A stretch of DNA of 13,275 nt, taken from Candidatus Ancillula trichonymphae ImTpAt. Its GTDB lineage: Bacteria > Actinomycetota > Actinomycetes > Actinomycetales > Bifidobacteriaceae. Each line of letters begins with the position of its first letter. The first letter of the stretch is position 1. Below are positions 1 through 7,070 of this stretch, piece after piece. The translations under genes and the position numbers were made by a program. The notes beneath the pieces were generated by a model. That model did no database searches and was not told the origin of the DNA. It saw nothing but the letters and a program-made list of their open reading frames with translations. The stretch spans positions 1 to 13,275 of the forward strand of contig AXYY01000017.1 in the NCBI GenBank assembly GCA_000485475.1, given 5' to 3'.

Positions 1-18
1 TATTGAAAGGAAAAGTGC

Positions 19-477
19 ATGTCGAACGTTGTTAATTCATTTGGAATTACGTATCCGCCCATTGATGAGTTGCTTGCGAAGGTAAGGGAAAGCGAAGAAA
101 AGACAGATTCGGATGAATCAAAAGGTGTCGGTTCAAAGTTTGCACTTGCTGCACTTGCTGCGGTTCGTGCGCGTCAAATTGTATCGTACTACTCGCAGCT
201 CAGTGACGGACTTTTAGAAAATGTTGGACCACTGGTTGACCATTATCTTCAGGAAAAGGCGCTTTCAATTGCGATGCGCGAAATACACCAGGGGCGCCTT
301 GATCTACACTTAGGAGGCAAGGTTAGTAGCACGAAGAATGAGAAGATTGATGCGCTGAGTGATAAAAATGAAGACAATTTGCTACTTCGAAGTGATGTTG
401 ATGCGCAGTTAGTTGAAATTGAGGGAGTAGTTGAAAAGGTAAAAGGTCAAGAAAATCTCAAAGAACAAGACATTTAA
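19..477 (+). CDS. rpoZ: DNA-directed RNA polymerase omega subunit
   Basis: This encodes the small omega subunit that helps assemble and stabilise RNA polymerase by clamping the beta-prime subunit. The 152-residue protein has the family core at about residues 8-100: an N-terminal YPPIDELL segment, the SKFALAALAAVRARQI helix, then YYSQLSDGLLENVGPLVDH and QEKALSIAMREI. This layout matches actinobacterial omega. Family members are usually about 85-110 residues. The extra roughly 50 residues at the C terminus (from about residue 101) are rich in Asp, Glu and Lys and look disordered; I do not recognise a domain there. The ATG is preceded by GAAAGG at 5-10, with 8 bases of spacing. metK follows 32 bases downstream. 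In many actinobacteria coaBC lies between rpoZ and metK, but it is absent here. Confidence 0.93.
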   Translation: MSNVVNSFGITYPPIDELLAKVRESEEKTDSDESKGVGSKFALAALAAVRARQIVSYYSQLSDGLLENVGPLVDHYLQEKALSIAMREIHQGRLDLHLGGKVSSTKNEKIDALSDKNEDNLLLRSDVDAQLVEIEGVVEKVKGQENLKEQDI

Positions 478-509
478 GTTACAGCAGTGGAATAAAGTGG
501 AACGATAAG

Positions 510-1709
510 ATGAACACAACCCAGCGGCTGGTAACTGCAGAGTCTGTAACGGAGGGTCATCCAGATAAGATATGTGACCAGGTGTCTGATGCGATTGTTG
601 ATGATATTTTGAGGCGGGATGTGCATGCGCGAGTTGCGGTTGAAGCCGTTGTGACGACCGGGCAGGTGCATTTGATTGGTGAGTTATCGACTAGTGCGTA
701 TAGTGATGTGTCTCAAATTGTTCGCAAAACACTAGCGAAGATCGGTTACAATTCTTCTGAAATCGGTTTCGATGCTCGTTCGTGCGGTGTTTTGATTTCA
801 ATCGGTGAACAAAGTCCTGACATTAAACAGGGAGTTGACCGAAGTGATGGCAAGTTGGGTGCAAGTGATCAAGGTGTCATGTTCGGTTACGCAACTGATG
901 AAACTAGCGAACTATTCCCGCTTTCTGCTCTGGTGGCGCACAAACTTGCTCAAAGACTTGCTCAGGTCCGTAAGGATAACATCATCAGTGGTTTGAGACC
1001 AGATGGTAAGACGCAAGTGACGGTCAAGTACGTGGACGATGTGGCGATGAGTGTGGATGCGGTTGTAGTTTCAACTCAACATGATGAAGGTAAACAACTA
1101 GACGACATCAAGCGCGAGGTTAAAGAACTTGTTGTTGATTTTGTGCTTGAAGAAGTTGCAAGAGGTCTTGAATATCCGCTTCAAGTGCGAGGTTACCGTC
1201 TATTTGTTAACCCAACAGGAAAGTTCGTGACCGGAGGCCCGCAGGCGGATGCTGGATTGACTGGTAGAAAAATTATTGTTGACACATACGGAGGTGCTGC
1301 ACGACACGGTGGCGGTTGTTTTTCCGGTAAAGATCCATCAAAAGTTGATCGTTGCGCCGCTTATGCACTCAGGCACGTTGCAAAAAATGTTGTTGCGGCG
1401 CGCTTGGCCAGAAAAATTGAACTACAAGTTGCATATGCAATTGGAGTGGTGGAACCAATTTCGCTGTGTGTTGACACGTTTGGAACTTCGACGATTGATG
1501 AACAAGTGATTGCTAAGGCAGTTGAAAAGGTGTTCGATTTGCGACCAGCTGGAATTATCAAGGAGTTGGATTTGCTACGACCCATATACGAGAAGACTGC
1601 GACTTATGGGCACTTTGGGCGTGGGGACGACAGTGACTTCACTTGGGAAAGAACTGATAAAGTAGAGGACTTGAAAGCGGCAGTAAAGGAGATTTTGACA
1701 CATGGATAA
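510..1709 (+). CDS. metK: S-adenosylmethionine synthetase
   Basis: Methionine adenosyltransferase makes S-adenosylmethionine from ATP and methionine in the cytosol. The 399-residue length is normal for the family. The ATP-site motif GHPDK is at residues 16-20. The GAGDQG-type motif reads GASDQG at 117-122, followed by VMFGYATDET. The phosphate-binding loop reads GGGCFSGKD at 267-275, where GGGAFSGKD is usual, and is followed by PSKVDRCAAY. The protein appears complete. The two cysteines and the serine in otherwise nearly fixed motifs are unusual but leave the charged catalytic residues in place. The ATG at 510 has only a weak purine-rich upstream stretch (AAAGTGGAA). The stop codon overlaps the start of rpe by 8 bases, so the two are probably co-translated. 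Confidence 0.96.
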   Translation: MNTTQRLVTAESVTEGHPDKICDQVSDAIVDDILRRDVHARVAVEAVVTTGQVHLIGELSTSAYSDVSQIVRKTLAKIGYNSSEIGFDARSCGVLISIGEQSPDIKQGVDRSDGKLGASDQGVMFGYATDETSELFPLSALVAHKLAQRLAQVRKDNIISGLRPDGKTQVTVKYVDDVAMSVDAVVVSTQHDEGKQLDDIKREVKELVVDFVLEEVARGLEYPLQVRGYRLFVNPTGKFVTGGPQADAGLTGRKIIVDTYGGAARHGGGCFSGKDPSKVDRCAAYALRHVAKNVVAARLARKIELQVAYAIGVVEPISLCVDTFGTSTIDEQVIAKAVEKVFDLRPAGIIKELDLLRPIYEKTATYGHFGRGDDSDFTWERTDKVEDLKAAVKEILTHG

Positions 1710-2427
1710 TATTTTTAAGGTTGCTCCATCAATACTTTCAGCTGATTTTTGTAATTTACAAAGAGATTTGGAGCTAGTTTCTAATTCAGATTTTGTACAC
1801 ATAGATGTTATGGATTACCACTTCGTACCGAATCTGACAATTGGCGAGCCAGTAGTTGAACGAATTATTGAAGTTGTGAATGACATCAACGAGAAAAACG
1901 CTAACAACTGCGAACTGCTCACAGATGTTCACTTGATGATTGAGGATCCAGATAGATGGGCGGAGAACTACGCGAAGATGGGTGCTTCTTCAGTAACCTT
2001 TCACTACCGGGCAGCTGCGGCTCCAGTTCGGCTCGCTAGACGACTGCGTGAACTGGGTTCCAGGGCGGCAGTATCGCTTAGACCTGCAGAATCAGCACAT
2101 GGTATTATTGAGGTGCTTGATGAGTTTGACATGATCTTGGTGATGACTGTTGAACCAGGTTTCGGCGGGCAGAAGTTCCTGGAGAGCCAGATGAGCAAGA
2201 TTAGATTTCTGCGAGAAGCAGTTGAGAAGTTGGAGCCGAACAAGCGCCCAATACTTCAAGTTGATGGAGGTGTCTCGCGCACAACTGTCCAGTTGGTTGC
2301 GGCATCTGGAGCCGATGCAACTGTTGCAGGCAGTGCGGTTTATGGTGCACAAGATCCGCGCGAAGAAGTTGAAGTAATCCGCAATCTGGGGGCGAAAGCC
2401 TTCACCGAGAATTGGGGAAGGTTATGA
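1702..2427 (+). CDS. rpe: Ribulose-phosphate 3-epimerase
   Basis: This enzyme interconverts ribulose 5-phosphate and xylulose 5-phosphate in the pentose phosphate pathway (and the bifid shunt, if the host is a bifidobacterial relative). It is a TIM-barrel protein of 241 residues. Visible family motifs are APSILSADF at 8-16, HIDVMD at 33-38 (metal ligands H33 and D35), HLMI at 77-80 (H77), MTVEPGFGGQKF, and VDGGV with the catalytic D188. The residue after VMD is Tyr, where Gly or Asn is common. The start is well supported: AAAGGAG at 1685-1691 lies 10 bases before the ATG, inside the end of metK. The 8-base overlap ATGGATAA with metK suggests translational coupling. ilvB begins 1 base after the stop. 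Confidence 0.96.
   Translation: MDNIFKVAPSILSADFCNLQRDLELVSNSDFVHIDVMDYHFVPNLTIGEPVVERIIEVVNDINEKNANNCELLTDVHLMIEDPDRWAENYAKMGASSVTFHYRAAAAPVRLARRLRELGSRAAVSLRPAESAHGIIEVLDEFDMILVMTVEPGFGGQKFLESQMSKIRFLREAVEKLEPNKRPILQVDGGVSRTTVQLVAASGADATVAGSAVYGAQDPREEVEVIRNLGAKAFTENWGRL
2414..2421 (+). promoter_or_regulatory. Ribosome binding site deciding the ilvB TTG start
   Basis: GGGGAAGG sits 7 bases before the TTG at 2429 and lies inside the last codons of rpe. The nearby ATG at 2424 is in another frame and reaches a stop within seven codons. The strong Shine-Dalgarno match at good spacing is the main reason to accept TTG as the ilvB start. Confidence 0.65.
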
Positions 2428-2428
2428 G

Positions 2429-4306
2429 TTGGGCGAAGTACTAGACACAGAATGCAATGGAGATTTTTTGGACGGCTCGCACATCCTTGTACGGACACTT
2501 GAGGACTTAGGCGTTGATACTGTTTTCGGTTTACCAGGCGGCGCGATTCTGGCTGTATATGACGCGCTCACTAACTCCACGAAGTTCAGGCACATCCTTG
2601 TACGACACGAACAGGGTGCAGGACATGCAGCATCTGGTTATGCGATCAGTTCTGGAAAACCCGGAGTTGTTATGGTAACTTCTGGTCCGGCTGCAACGAA
2701 TATGGTGACAGCAATTGCGGATGCGAATATGGACTCGGTGCCACTGGTTGTGATTACCGGTCAGGTTGCAGCAAATTTAATCGGAACTGATGCATTTCAG
2801 GAGGCTGATATAGTTGGCATTACCCTTCCAGTTGTTAAACATTCGTTCCTCGTAACTGAGGCTACTGAGATTTCCCGCATTGTTCCTGAGGCGTTCCACA
2901 TTGCAGCTACTGGCCGACCAGGTGTTGTGCTGGTGGACATAACTAAAACTGCCATGATTTTCAGTGCGCAGTATGACTTCAACCAGAAATTCCAATTGCC
3001 TGGTTTTAATCCAAAGCAGCAACCGGAGCACAAATGTTTGCAGGCGGCAACTGAACTAGTTGTTAATGCCAAAAGACCAGTTATACTTGCAGGTGGTGGA
3101 ACTTTGCGCGCACAGGCATCAAAAGAATTGTTGGACTTTGCGAACTTGATTCATGCACCAGTTGTGACCACACTTCAGGCGCGTGGAATTATTCCGGACA
3201 GCGACGTGCATTCACTTGGAATGATTGGCATGCACGGGACGATTGCAAGTGCCGCAGCAGTTCAAAAGTGCGACTTGCTGATTGCTCTTGGTGCTAGATT
3301 TTCTGATAGAGTTACTGGCAAGATCGATGAGTTTGCTCCTTTGGCAAAGGTCATTCATGCGGATGTTGATCCTGCGGAAATTGGTAAGAACCGCGTAGTT
3401 GATGCTCCACTTTTCGGCGATCTTAAGGACACCCTAGCGCTACTAATTGAGTCCTTAACTGCGGCAAAATACACTCCGCAAGATAGGGACTCCTGGTGGA
3501 ATTATTTGGAGAACCTGCAGATGAAGTATCCACTTTATTTAGACGACGAACACGCGCAGAAATCTGCAGAAAGTGGTATGGGTGCGCTCAGCCCGCAGTC
3601 AGTTATACAAAAAGTTGGACAAATCGCGAAGAAGTATGATGAGAACGCCATTTTTGTTTCTGGAGTCGGACAACACCAGATGTGGGCGTCGCAGTTTTTA
3701 GGACATGAGAAGCCGCACAACTGGGTGCAATCTGCAGGTCTTGGAACTATGGGGTATGCAATTCCCGCAGCACTGGGCGCAAAAGCTGCTCGACAAGAAA
3801 GTACGGTGTGGGTGATTGATGGAGACGGCTGTTTTCAGATGACCAACCAGGAGCTGGCAACTTGTAGACTTGCAGGTCTTCCAATAAAAGTCATGTTGAT
3901 TAACAATGGAACACTTGGAATGCCTAGACAGTGGCAAACTCTTTTGTTTAACAAGCACTACTCGCAAACTGATCTTCATGACGGTCCTGATGGGTGGTCC
4001 GGGGAGGTAGTATATGGCGACGGTGAGGAAAAGGGCGGTAGTCCAAATTCGGGAATTCCTGATTTTGTCACACTTGCGAAGGCCTACGACTGTCTCACAA
4101 TCCAAGTGACTAGACCAGAAGAAGTGGAAGATGCGATTGAAAAAGCGGCGCAAGAAAATGAGCGGTCAGTAGTTATTGAATTTGTTGTTGCAAAAGATGC
4201 ACTTGTGTTTCCGATGGTTCCTGCGGGTAAAAGCAACAATTCGATCATGTACACGCCAACGGTTCAGCCACTACTTAATGAAGAAAGTGAGGAACTAGAT
4301 GGCTAG
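2429..4306 (+). CDS. ilvB: Acetolactate synthase large (catalytic) subunit
   Basis: This is the thiamine-diphosphate-dependent catalytic subunit of acetohydroxyacid synthase. It joins two pyruvates, or pyruvate and 2-oxobutyrate, as the first common step of valine, leucine and isoleucine synthesis. The 625-residue protein has the three family domains. The N-terminal Pyr domain has the catalytic glutamate in RHEQGAGHAASGY (E61) and SGPAATN (SGPGATN is usual). The central FAD-type domain has GARFSDRVTGK and HADVDPAEIGKN. The C-terminal ThDP/Mg domain has DGDG at 464-467 and the NN pair at 492-493, followed by GTLGMPRQWQ. Length and motifs point to an active enzyme. Translation probably starts at TTG, with GGGGAAGG upstream. 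The gene overlaps ilvN by 8 bases, as expected for two subunits of one complex. Confidence 0.96.
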   Translation: MGEVLDTECNGDFLDGSHILVRTLEDLGVDTVFGLPGGAILAVYDALTNSTKFRHILVRHEQGAGHAASGYAISSGKPGVVMVTSGPAATNMVTAIADANMDSVPLVVITGQVAANLIGTDAFQEADIVGITLPVVKHSFLVTEATEISRIVPEAFHIAATGRPGVVLVDITKTAMIFSAQYDFNQKFQLPGFNPKQQPEHKCLQAATELVVNAKRPVILAGGGTLRAQASKELLDFANLIHAPVVTTLQARGIIPDSDVHSLGMIGMHGTIASAAAVQKCDLLIALGARFSDRVTGKIDEFAPLAKVIHADVDPAEIGKNRVVDAPLFGDLKDTLALLIESLTAAKYTPQDRDSWWNYLENLQMKYPLYLDDEHAQKSAESGMGALSPQSVIQKVGQIAKKYDENAIFVSGVGQHQMWASQFLGHEKPHNWVQSAGLGTMGYAIPAALGAKAARQESTVWVIDGDGCFQMTNQELATCRLAGLPIKVMLINNGTLGMPRQWQTLLFNKHYSQTDLHDGPDGWSGEVVYGDGEEKGGSPNSGIPDFVTLAKAYDCLTIQVTRPEEVEDAIEKAAQENERSVVIEFVVAKDALVFPMVPAGKSNNSIMYTPTVQPLLNEESEELDG

Positions 4307-4850
4307 TGACATGAAGACGCACACACTTTCAATACTTGTGGAGAACAAACCTGGTGTTTTGACGCGAGTTGCCGGGCTTTTCGCGCGCAGAGCCTTCAAC
4401 ATTCACTCGCTGGCGGTTGGAACAACTGAAGATGTTAAGGTTTCTCGTATAACAATTGTTACTGATGAGTCGCAGGCACCGATTGAGCAGATTGCGCTCC
4501 AACTCCAGAAGTTAATCAATGTCATGAAAGTGCACGTTCTAGTTGACGATAAGGCGGTCCACCGCGAAATTATGCTTGTGAAAGTGAACACGGAGCAAAA
4601 TGGAGTGTGCGTGCGCCCGGAGATTATCGCCATTACGAACCTGTTCAGAGTAAAAGTTGTTGATGTTGCTGCGGAATCTATAACAATTGAGGCAACTGGC
4701 AAGGGCTCGAAATTGGAGGCGCTAGTTCAGGCACTACTCCCCTACAAAATCTTGGAGATTGTGCGCTCTGGAACAATTGCAATATCTCGCGGAAAAGATA
4801 TTATCAGCTTGCACAAGGGAATTGGTGAGGCGCCAGATGTTGCAGAATAA
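4299..4850 (+). CDS. ilvN: Acetolactate synthase small (regulatory) subunit
   Basis: This is the regulatory subunit of acetohydroxyacid synthase; it activates IlvB and confers valine feedback inhibition. The 183-residue protein starts with an ACT domain at about residues 7-80. It carries the effector-site pattern VENKPGVLTRVAGLF followed by FNIHSLAVG. The RRGFNIHSL consensus reads RRAFNIHSL here. The C-terminal domain (about 85-170) includes LVKV, VDVAAESITIEATG and ALLPYKILEIVRSGTIAISRG, typical of IlvN/IlvH. The ATG has GAGGA at 4289-4293, 5 bases upstream, and overlaps the end of ilvB (ATGGCTAG). Feedback residues appear conserved, so valine control probably remains. No ilvC follows; aroA comes next and overlaps by 14 bases. 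Confidence 0.95.
   Translation: MASDMKTHTLSILVENKPGVLTRVAGLFARRAFNIHSLAVGTTEDVKVSRITIVTDESQAPIEQIALQLQKLINVMKVHVLVDDKAVHREIMLVKVNTEQNGVCVRPEIIAITNLFRVKVVDVAAESITIEATGKGSKLEALVQALLPYKILEIVRSGTIAISRGKDIISLHKGIGEAPDVAE
4824..4830 (+). promoter_or_regulatory. Ribosome binding site deciding the aroA ATG start
   Basis: GGTGAGG lies 6 bases before the ATG at 4837 and inside the end of ilvN. The open frame extends upstream to a TTG at 4759, but those extra 26 residues lie wholly over ilvN and do not look like EPSP synthase. The ATG at 4837 gives the usual family N-terminus, about 28 residues before the SSKS motif. Confidence 0.6.
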
Positions 4851-6120
4851 GAAGACCCCAGAGACCCTATATGACGCACCTCATCCAGACCGCGCGCTCA
4901 ATGCAAGAGTTGAAGTTCCCAGTTCAAAATCGTTAACTAATAGACTACTAATTCTACAAGCGTTGTCAACCACTCCCGCGCGTTTGACAAATGTTTTAGT
5001 TTCGAGGGACACCAATTTGATGAAGGCGGCAATTAAAAAGGTGCTTTCTACTAATGAGTGCGTCGAAATTAATGCAGGATTAGCGGGAACTGTTATGCGC
5101 TTTGTTCCACCATTTGCAGCACTTTTTTCGAAAAGAATACGATTCACTGGTGACAAAGAGGCGCTGAAACGACCGATGAGTCCGATTATTGGAGCACTTG
5201 AAGATTTAGGGGTGCAAGTTGTTCGCGAAAATGGTAACTCTCTACCGTTCAGTGTTAAAACTACTGGAAAAATTGCAGGTGGTAGAATTCAAATAGACGC
5301 TTCAAAATCTAGTCAGTTTTTGAGCGCGTTGCTACTAGTTGGTGCGAAATTTGAACAGGGGCTGATTGTTCAGCACGTGGGAACTGCCCAGATTCCCAGC
5401 AGAAAGCATGTGGAGATGACACTTGATTTGCTGAGGACTTGTGGAGTGGAGGTTGAAGAAGACCTGCACAAAAATATCTGGAAAGTGCATGCAGGTGAAA
5501 TTAAACTGCCAGATACAGCCGTTGAACCAGATTTATCAAATGCTGCACCGTTTCTTGCTGCATGTCTTGCAAATCCTGGCGGTGGTGAAGTTAAAGTCCT
5601 GAATTGGCCCAAGTCCACAACTCAGCCAGGCGCACTTTTCCCCCAGATTCTTAAACAACTTGGCGCCAAAACTACGCTAATTCAAGAGCGTGCGACTCAG
5701 ATTATGTCTGTTCAATCTACCGGTAAAATCAGAGGTATTGAGGTTGACCTGCGATCGATGGCTGAGCTTACGCCAACGCTTGCTGCATTGCTTGCACTTG
5801 CTCAGGGGCCCTCAATTATTCGAGGTGTTGGACATTTGCGGGGGCACGAAACTGACCGACTTCAGGCACTGGTGACTGAAATCAGCAAGATTGGCCGAAC
5901 TGCAAGAATTGGTGAGGACAACGATTCTATTGAGGTTGATGAGATGCCTAAAAACGGTTTACATTCAGCAGTAATTGAGACCTACAAGGATCATAGAATG
6001 GCAACTTTTGGCGCTATTCTGGGGCTCCGTATTCCAGGCACAAAGGTAGTGGACATTAAAACAACTGCAAAAACTATGCCTGAATTTCGCGCGCTTTGGG
6101 AAAAAATGCTGGACAAGTAG
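4837..6120 (+). CDS. aroA: 3-phosphoshikimate 1-carboxyvinyltransferase (EPSP synthase)
   Basis: This enzyme transfers the enolpyruvyl group of PEP to shikimate 3-phosphate, the sixth step of the shikimate pathway toward chorismate. From the ATG at 4837 the protein has 427 residues, the normal size. Motifs in order are VPSSKSLTNR with K31, NAGLAGTVMRF (the actinobacterial form of the GNAGT loop), DASKSSQFLSALLL, DLSNAAPFLAAC, AELTPTLAALLAL, GHETDRLQAL, YKDHRMATFGA with D385-H386-R387, and KTMPEF with K412. All substrate-contacting landmarks I can recognise are present. The gene overlaps ilvN by 14 bases with a good ribosome binding site, so it sits in the same transcript as ilvBN. The GLAGT loop and DHRMA context agree with an actinobacterial origin. 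Confidence 0.95.
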   Translation: MLQNKKTPETLYDAPHPDRALNARVEVPSSKSLTNRLLILQALSTTPARLTNVLVSRDTNLMKAAIKKVLSTNECVEINAGLAGTVMRFVPPFAALFSKRIRFTGDKEALKRPMSPIIGALEDLGVQVVRENGNSLPFSVKTTGKIAGGRIQIDASKSSQFLSALLLVGAKFEQGLIVQHVGTAQIPSRKHVEMTLDLLRTCGVEVEEDLHKNIWKVHAGEIKLPDTAVEPDLSNAAPFLAACLANPGGGEVKVLNWPKSTTQPGALFPQILKQLGAKTTLIQERATQIMSVQSTGKIRGIEVDLRSMAELTPTLAALLALAQGPSIIRGVGHLRGHETDRLQALVTEISKIGRTARIGEDNDSIEVDEMPKNGLHSAVIETYKDHRMATFGAILGLRIPGTKVVDIKTTAKTMPEFRALWEKMLDK

Positions 6121-6125
6121 TAAAT

Positions 6126-6973
6126 ATGGACAACTTTGAAGAATATGACGAACCAGATGCATATAAGCAGCGGGCAACCAGTAAGCGGTCATCACATCGA
6201 CGGCGCACTAAGTTAATCAAGATTCTGACGAACACTGAAGAAGGCGTAGTTGTACAATCTCAGCGCGGTCGTTATACGATACAAACAAGTTTCGAAAGTG
6301 CGCCAGAATGTCTGGTTACTGCAGTAAAATCTAGTAGATTGAGAGGTTTTAGCATTGTATGCGGCGATTTTGTCAAGTTTGTGGCAGCAGCAGATTTGGC
6401 ACGAATAGTTGAAGTTATACCCAGAAGAAGTGTGCTTGAACGGACGGCTGATGACACAAACAACAAGCATAAAACAATTGCTGCAAATGCGGACTACTGC
6501 CTAATAATAGTATCCACAACTGCACCAAAACCACAACCAGATTTTATCAGAAGATGCATAATATCAGCGGAGTCTGGCAATATGCGTCCAATTCTAGTGA
6601 TTACTAAAACAGATCTCTGTCCGCTCGAAGTTACAATGCCGCAGATTGCTAGCGAAGTTCAGACATTTGACGCACACGCAGATTATAATGAGCTACTTAA
6701 GACAATTCAACTACATGCAGTTGTGTTAGTTGGACTTTCTGGAGTGGGCAAGTCAACACTGATCAACAAGATTGTGCCGCATGCAGCAAGAAGAACTGGC
6801 GAGGTCTCCAAAAATGGCGACGGTCGTCATACAACAACTTTATCATATGCATTTTACGTTGGTGCGACACTAGTTATTGACACACCTGGAGTCCGTTCAT
6901 TTGGACTTGGGCACTTGCAGAATTACTAAAATTGCTTGCAAAAGTCGCTGATGCTGTATATTTGCTAATTTAA
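6126..6973 (+). pseudogene. rsgA: rsgA remnant: ribosome small-subunit GTPase lacking its zinc domain
   Basis: RsgA is a circularly permuted GTPase that assists late 30S ribosome maturation. From the ATG at 6126 an open frame of 267 residues runs to a TAA at 6927-6929. It has an OB-fold region (about 30-105) and the permuted G motifs: TKTD (G4) at 160-163, GLSGVGKST (G1) at 203-211, GRHTTT (G2) ending near 238 and DTPG (G3) at 252-255. It stops just after RSFGLGH. Family proteins continue for about 60 or more residues with a CPRGCxH-type zinc finger, which is missing. The -1 frame from 6917 reads AELLKLLAKVADAVYLLI to a TAA at 6971. This resembles the family helix after GH (actinobacterial pattern VLxAFxDLAEAI). 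So a small indel plus loss of the 3' end has broken the gene. The upstream ribosome binding site is poor. The truncated protein might still be made; full function is doubtful. Confidence 0.78.
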
Positions 6974-6996
6974 TCAAGAGTTTCGATAAAAATACC

Positions 6997-7024
6997 ATGA
7001 TATGAATAAGTTCTGTGATACAAT
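6997..7024 (+). promoter_or_regulatory. Candidate pyk promoter (extended -10)
   Basis: ATGATA at 6997-7002 (4 of 6 matches to TTGACA) is followed after 16 bases by TACAAT at 7019-7024. TGA directly precedes the hexamer, giving the extended -10 form TGnTACAAT. Transcription would start near 7031, giving a leader of about 40 bases before pyk. The site lies in the only sizeable gap between rsgA and pyk, which supports a separate transcript for pyk. Confidence 0.45.
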
Positions 7025-7060
7025 GCAGAGAAGTTATGTTTTGTGTAAGGTTTTGAAATT

Positions 7061-7065
7061 AGGAG
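7061..7065 (+). promoter_or_regulatory. Ribosome binding site deciding the pyk start
   Basis: AGGAG lies 5 bases before the ATG at 7071. The open frame begins upstream at an ATG near 7002, but those 23 extra residues overlap the predicted promoter and precede the standard N-terminus MRKAKIVCTIGP, so 7071 is preferred. Confidence 0.65.
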
Positions 7066-7070
7066 ATGTA

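Noticed and set aside
3698..4153. A 151-codon minus-strand open frame within ilvB
   Set aside because: It is antisense to the conserved ThDP-binding domain and has no recognisable domain or upstream signals.
4759..4836. Extension of aroA to a TTG at 4759
   Set aside because: The added residues overlap ilvN and do not resemble EPSP synthase. The ATG at 4837 has GGTGAGG at good spacing.
6096..6125. Extension of rsgA to a TTG at 6096
   Set aside because: It would start inside aroA with no ribosome binding site. The ATG at 6126 gives a normal acidic RsgA-type N-terminus.
7002..7070. Extension of pyk to an ATG near 7002
   Set aside because: The extra residues cover the predicted -10 and the AGGAG site. 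Pyruvate kinases typically begin at the MRKAKIV position.
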